In this document: positions 62,307 through 64,000 of the stretch, in pieces
How positions within the stretch are numbered: the stretch's first letter is position 1
How the letters are laid out: each line of letters starts with the position of its first letter
DNA from: Cryptosporangium arvum DSM 44712
GTDB lineage: Bacteria; Actinomycetota; Actinomycetes; Mycobacteriales; Cryptosporangiaceae
Length of the DNA: 64,000 bases
Direction of reading: 5' to 3'
NCBI RefSeq assembly: GCF_000585375.1
Contig: NZ_KK073874.1
Coordinates: forward strand, 2,480,001 to 2,544,000
Made by a program: the position numbers and the translations under genes
Notes under the pieces: generated by a model
The model's database searches: none
What the model saw: the letters and a program-made list of their open reading frames with translations, nothing else
What the model was told of the DNA's origin: nothing

Positions 62307-64000
62307 CGTTCGTCGGGCGGCGCCTCCCGGAGCCCGTACCGCTCGTGGAGGCGCCGTAACGGCTTCGGCGCCCACCAGTTCGCCTCGCCGAGAAGCGCCA
62401 TCGTCGCCGGTACCAGCAGGCACCGCACGACGGTGGCGTCGACGGCCACCGCGATCGCCATCGCGACGCCCAGCTCCTTGATCGCGAGCATCCGCCCGGC
62501 CGCGAACCCGGCGAACACGATGATCATCAGCAGCGCCGCCGACGTGATGATCTTCCCCGACCGTTGCAGTCCGATCTCGACCGCGCGGTCGTTGTCCATT
62601 CCGGCGTCACGCAGTTCCTTGATGCGTGCGAGCAGGAACACCTCGTAGTCCATCGACAGCCCGAACGCGAAGCAGAACACCAGCACCGGGACGAACGGCT
62701 CCAACCCGCCGGTGGGCGTGAAACCCAGGAACCCGTGCAGGTGCCCGTCCTGGAAGATCAGCTTCAGCGCCCCGAACGACGCCGCGAGCGACAGCACGTT
62801 CATCACCAGCGCCTTGATCGGCACCAGCAGCGAGCCGGTCATCGCGAACAGCAGCACGAACGTCGCCACGACCATCAGCGTCACCGCCCACGGCGCGTAC
62901 CGGCGCACCTCGGCGAGGAAGTCGACGAGCACCGCGGTCTCGCCGGTGACCCAGATCCGGAACGGTGGTCGGTCGGCCCGGATCTCGCCGACGAGCCGCC
63001 GGCCGATCCGGTCGTGCCCGCTCGCCTCCGGCACGACGTCGATGCTGGCCAGGCCCTCGGTGACCTGGGTCGGGGGCATGACCCGGGCGATGCCGTCGTA
63101 CTCGCCCGGCAGCCGCGCCGCCCAGAGGGCCAACTCGCCGCGGCTGGTGCTCGCCACGACCGTGATCGGCGGCGCGTCCTGGCCGGGGAACCGGTCGGCG
63201 GTGATCTCGGCGAAGCGCCGCGCTTCGAAGCCCTCGGGCAGCAGGTTCGCGCTGCTGTTGACGAACGTCACCGACGCGAACGGCAGCCCGGTGGCCAGGA
63301 GCGTCGCGGTGAGCAGCACGGTGGCGACCAGCGGGCGGCGGCGGGTGAGCCGGGCCAGGCGGGCGAACGTGCCGTCGTCGCTCGGGCGCTCCGGGCGGTG
63401 CCTGCCGACGCCGACGCGCCGCGAGGTCATCCCGAGCAGCGCCGGCACCAGCGTCACGCCGGCGAGCAACGCGAACAGCACGACGCCGACGCCGGCCGCG
63501 CCGATGCCGCGGAAGATCGGGCTCGGGAACACGAACAGGCCGGCCAGCGAGAGCGCGACCGTGAGCGCGGAGAACGTGATCGTGCGCCCCGCCGACGCGA
63601 CCGTCCGCTCGATCGCCGCGGGCACCGTGCGCTTGGCGTACCGCTCCTCGCGGAACCGGTTGACCATCAGCAGCGCGTAGTCGATCGACAGGCCGAGCGC
63701 GAGCACCGTGCTCACCGACAGCACGTTGGGGTCCAGGTCCATCAGCCGCAGCAGGCCCAGCATCACGAGCATGCCGCAGGCGATCGACGCCAGCGCCCCG
63801 ACGATCGGGATGCCCGCGGCCACCGCGCCGCCGAAGATCGCCACCATCGCGAGCAGCGTGAGCGGCAGGGCGATGAGCTCGCCCTTCTCGGTGTCGCGGC
63901 GGGTCTGCTCGTTGATCTCGCGCTGCAGCAGCGCCGGTCCGCCGACCGTCACCCGCACGCCGGGGATCGCGTGCAGGCGATCGGCGATCGCCTGTTCGAT
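62261..64000 (-). CDS. MMPL family transporter, C-terminal part (5' end outside window)
   Basis: The frame is open to the window edge at 64000, giving about 579 residues of a larger RND-type protein. Two membrane blocks are seen: the end of the first ([20 protein letters not shown] through [10 protein letters not shown]) and the second ([20 protein letters not shown] through [20 protein letters not shown]), separated by the periplasmic domain with [20 protein letters not shown]. The proton-relay signatures [20 protein letters not shown] and [20 protein letters not shown] contain the Asp-Tyr pairs of MMPL proteins. It exports lipids or other hydrophobic molecules. The N-terminal helix and first periplasmic loop are missing. 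Confidence 0.92.
   Translation of the reverse strand: MEQAIADRLHAIPGVRVTVGGPALLQREINEQTRRDTEKGELIALPLTLLAMVAIFGGAVAAGIPIVGALASIACGMLVMLGLLRLMDLDPNVLSVSTVLALGLSIDYALLMVNRFREERYAKRTVPAAIERTVASAGRTITFSALTVALSLAGLFVFPSPIFRGIGAAGVGVVLFALLAGVTLVPALLGMTSRRVGVGRHRPERPSDDGTFARLARLTRRRPLVATVLLTATLLATGLPFASVTFVNSSANLLPEGFEARRFAEITADRFPGQDAPPITVVASTSRGELALWAARLPGEYDGIARVMPPTQVTEGLASIDVVPEASGHDRIGRRLVGEIRADRPPFRIWVTGETAVLVDFLAEVRRYAPWAVTLMVVATFVLLFAMTGSLLVPIKALVMNVLSLAASFGALKLIFQDGHLHGFLGFTPTGGLEPFVPVLVFCFAFGLSMDYEVFLLARIKELRDAGMDNDRAVEIGLQRSGKIITSAALLMIIVFAGFAAGRMLAIKELGVAMAIAVAVDATVVRCLLVPATMALLGEANWWAPKPLRRLHERYGLREAPPDERQAFDGFPSTPASLR

Overview
The window is a high-GC actinobacterial chromosome segment. 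Most genes show strong third-position G/C, GTG and ATG starts are both common, and stop/start overlaps (ATGA, GTGA) are frequent. The ordered block HIT protein - pgsA - PIM acyltransferase - pimA - pdxS - pdxT - yebC - ruvC - ruvA - ruvB - yajC - secD - secF - apt - rel, followed by a peptidyl-prolyl isomerase, hisS and aspS, is the classic actinobacterial order also seen in Mycobacterium. PIM synthesis genes and a mycofactocin-type SDR fit a filamentous or soil actinobacterium (Cryptosporangium/Frankia/Micromonospora-like; this placement is inference).

Layout. 1-5.1 kb: GntR-like regulator fragment with a dialkylglycine decarboxylase, recQ, an ECF sigma factor with a membrane partner. 5.1-7.3 kb: repeat-rich, largely non-coding DNA around one orphan gene. 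7.3-10.8 kb: ABC-2 exporter with a two-component system. 10.8-14.9 kb: a lower-GC accessory island with a DUF6879 protein, a STAND/NLR-type ATPase, a small adjacent protein carrying a matching amyloid-like motif, and a DUF397 protein. 14.9-20.9 kb: VOC/WYL divergent pair and a glucarate catabolic operon. 21-23.7 kb: an Hsp20 gene with a RheA-type operator, a zinc lipoprotein peptidase, a RheA-like regulator and an ECF sigma remnant. 23.7-36 kb: accessory enzymes, including an SPFH/zinc-ribbon pair, an SDR, a flavin oxidoreductase-hemerythrin fusion, a P1 peptidase, a type III PKS cluster resembling srsABC, a divergent ohr/tetR pair and a repeat-built Ca-binding-like protein. 36-62.3 kb: thrS and the conserved housekeeping block. 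62.3-64 kb: an incomplete MMPL transporter.

How genes work together. The srsABC-like trio should make methylated and oxidised phenolic lipids. Glucarate dehydratase and ketoglutarate semialdehyde dehydrogenase frame a pathway to 2-oxoglutarate whose middle enzyme is not in the window. pgsA-patA-pimA build phosphatidylinositol mannosides; pdxS/pdxT make PLP; ruvCAB resolve Holliday junctions and sit behind a LexA-like box; yajC-secDF serve Sec export. The best candidate for an unusual system is the NLR-type ATPase and its small partner (11797-14373): both carry the same short motif, one at its N terminus and the other at its C terminus, as expected for amyloid-templated signalling in bacterial immunity or programmed cell death.

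Regulatory signals are unusually readable here. Seven genes have a -10-like hexamer ending 6-7 nt before the start codon (leaderless transcription). Several intergenic regions hold clean inverted repeats, and strong hairpin terminators lie at gene ends. No tRNA, rRNA, CRISPR array or insertion sequence was recognised.
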